In this document: piece by piece, positions 7,161-7,490 of the stretch
Numbering within the stretch: the first letter of the stretch is position 1
Layout: every line of letters begins with the position of its first letter
DNA from: CAZVYN01 sp964631125
GTDB taxonomy: Bacteria; Eisenbacteria; RBG-16-71-46; CAIMUX01
Length of the DNA stretch: 7,490 nucleotides
Reading direction: 5' to 3'
NCBI GenBank assembly: GCA_964631125.1
Contig: CAZVYN010000118.1
Location: 1-7,490, forward strand
Translations under genes and position numbers: made by a program
The notes under the pieces: model-generated
Seen by the model: the letters and a program-made list of their open reading frames with translations, nothing else
What the model was told of the DNA's origin: nothing
The model's database searches: none

Positions 7161-7222
7161 GTTCGTTTCGAAACGAGTCGGCCGACGGAAGCAACTTTCG
7201 TCCGGCCCGGAGCGACAACTAG
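7157..7222 (+). CDS. Possible 21-aa ORF overlapping the sctO stop, in frame with the downstream ORF
   Basis: GTG 7157 overlaps the sctO stop (GTGA) in the manner of coupled operon genes. The frame encodes M-S-S-F-R-N-E-S-A-D-G-S-N-F-R-P-A-R-S-D-N and ends at TAG 7220-7222. After the TAG there is one codon (AGC), then ATG 7226 of the next ORF in the same frame. It may be the original N-terminus of the downstream protein cut off by an amber codon, a coupling peptide, or meaningless. The upstream G-rich stretch (7147-7153) is only a weak RBS. No family is recognised. Confidence 0.3.
   Translation: MSSFRNESADGSNFRPARSDN
7163..7176. repeat. Perfect 14-nt palindrome at the sctO/sctP-like junction
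   Basis: TCGTTTCGAAACGA is self-complementary with no spacer. With its flank (7162-7178) it matches 14 of 17 positions of 5096-5112 in the inverted repeat ahead of sctN, including an identical 10-mer CGAAACGAGT (7169-7178 and 5103-5112). A shared binding site is possible but unproven. Confidence 0.5.
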
Positions 7223-7225
7223 AGC

Positions 7226-7490
7226 ATGAGTGGCATCGACCGAGTTGGCGGACCACCGCCGTCCCCCGAGGATCGCGAGGCGGACCTCCGCCGCGCGAAG
7301 GCAAACGCCGCCGCCGGCCTCCCCGGCGCCCCGAAGTTCGACGATGTCCTCCGTCGAGGGGCGAAGCCCCTCGACGGCTCGGCTTCTTCATCCTCAACCG
7401 ACAAGTCGTTGGAGTCCGAGCCCGACTCTCCACCTAGCCCACGAGGCTCCACCTCCGCCGCCTCCGCCGCCTCCGCCGACCCCCAAGACC
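7226..7490 (+). CDS. Pro/Ser/Ala-rich ORF in the sctP position (3' truncated by window)
   Basis: The frame is open from ATG 7226 to the window edge, 88 codons, mostly with G or C in third position, which supports coding. The visible part looks disordered: P-P-P-S-P near residue 11, a charged stretch about 15-26, a K-F-D-D-V-L segment about 37-42, a serine run about 54-58, then Pro-Ser and S-A-A repeats to about 85. It has no signal peptide or membrane segment. In many T3SS operons the gene after sctN-sctO is sctP, a needle-length regulator with a long low-complexity N-terminus, and this would fit. The assignment is from position and composition only; no C-terminal substrate-switch domain is in view. 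The RBS is weak (GGAG at 7209-7212, 13 nt away). It carries a perfect hairpin and a 9-nt tandem repeat. Confidence 0.55.
   Translation, partial: MSGIDRVGGPPPSPEDREADLRRAKANAAAGLPGAPKFDDVLRRGAKPLDGSASSSSTDKSLESEPDSPPSPRGSTSAASAASADPQD
7351..7377. repeat. Perfect 12-bp hairpin with GAA loop inside the sctP-like ORF
   Basis: The arm 7351-7362 (CCGTCGAGGGGC) is the exact reverse complement of 7366-7377, with only GAA between. The tip is GCGAAGC (7361-7367), a sequence known to form exceptionally stable DNA mini-hairpins. There is no T run after it, so a classical intrinsic terminator is unlikely. It is 27 nt long and keeps the frame, encoding R-R-G-A-K-P-L-D-G. Confidence 0.8.
7454..7480 (+). 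repeat. 9-nt tandem repeat (about 3 copies) encoding S-A-A
   Basis: TCCGCCGCC occurs at 7454-7462 and 7463-7471, followed by the imperfect copy TCCGCCGAC at 7472-7480. It encodes S-A-A, S-A-A, S-A-D in the sctP-like ORF. The period is a multiple of 3, so copy-number changes would keep the frame. Confidence 0.75.

Noticed and set aside
1..7490. CRISPR arrays, tRNA, rRNA, insertion sequences or attachment sites
   Set aside because: No regularly spaced repeats, tRNA-like cloverleaf, transposase frame or flanking direct repeats were seen on either strand.

Overview
The window is a high-GC (roughly two-thirds G+C by eye) stretch from a Gram-negative bacterium: it encodes a tripartite envelope efflux pump and the cytoplasmic core of a type III secretion system (T3SS). 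The GC-rich codon use and a T3SS in a seemingly non-enteric background would fit Myxococcota or a related former 'deltaproteobacterial' lineage, but that is inference only; no rRNA or other taxonomic marker is present. All supported genes are on the + strand.

Region A (1-5007) is an efflux operon: the C-terminal end of a TolC/CusC-type outer-membrane factor, a lipoprotein membrane-fusion protein of the CusB/CzcB type, and a complete 1028-residue RND permease of the CusA/CzcA superfamily. The first two genes overlap by 4 nt (ATGA) and the third follows after 19 nt, so they are very probably co-transcribed. Together they would form an inner membrane-periplasm-outer membrane conduit driven by proton influx. 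The metal or other substrate is not settled: the permease lacks the first Asp of the classical heavy-metal TM4 motif, and the adaptor has no internal Met but three HxH motifs.

Region B (5008-5316) is an intergenic stretch with an AT-richer island containing two nested inverted repeats. It is the best candidate for the control region of the second operon. Its 3' end carries a possible 22-codon ORF whose stop overlaps the start of the next gene.

Region C (5317-7490) is a T3SS operon: sctN (secretion ATPase), sctO (FliJ/YscO-like stalk protein, 2 nt downstream), then a Pro/Ser/Ala-rich ORF that runs off the window and sits where sctP is often found. SctN and SctO would form the ATPase-stalk complex under the export gate. 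The sctO/sctP-like junction is odd: a 21-codon ORF overlaps the sctO stop, ends in TAG, and lies in the same frame as the downstream ORF. That ORF also contains a perfect 12-bp hairpin with a GAA loop and a 9-nt tandem repeat.

The families seen are known ones. The less explained elements are the palindromes, the coupled mini-ORFs and the atypical metal-site residues of the pump.
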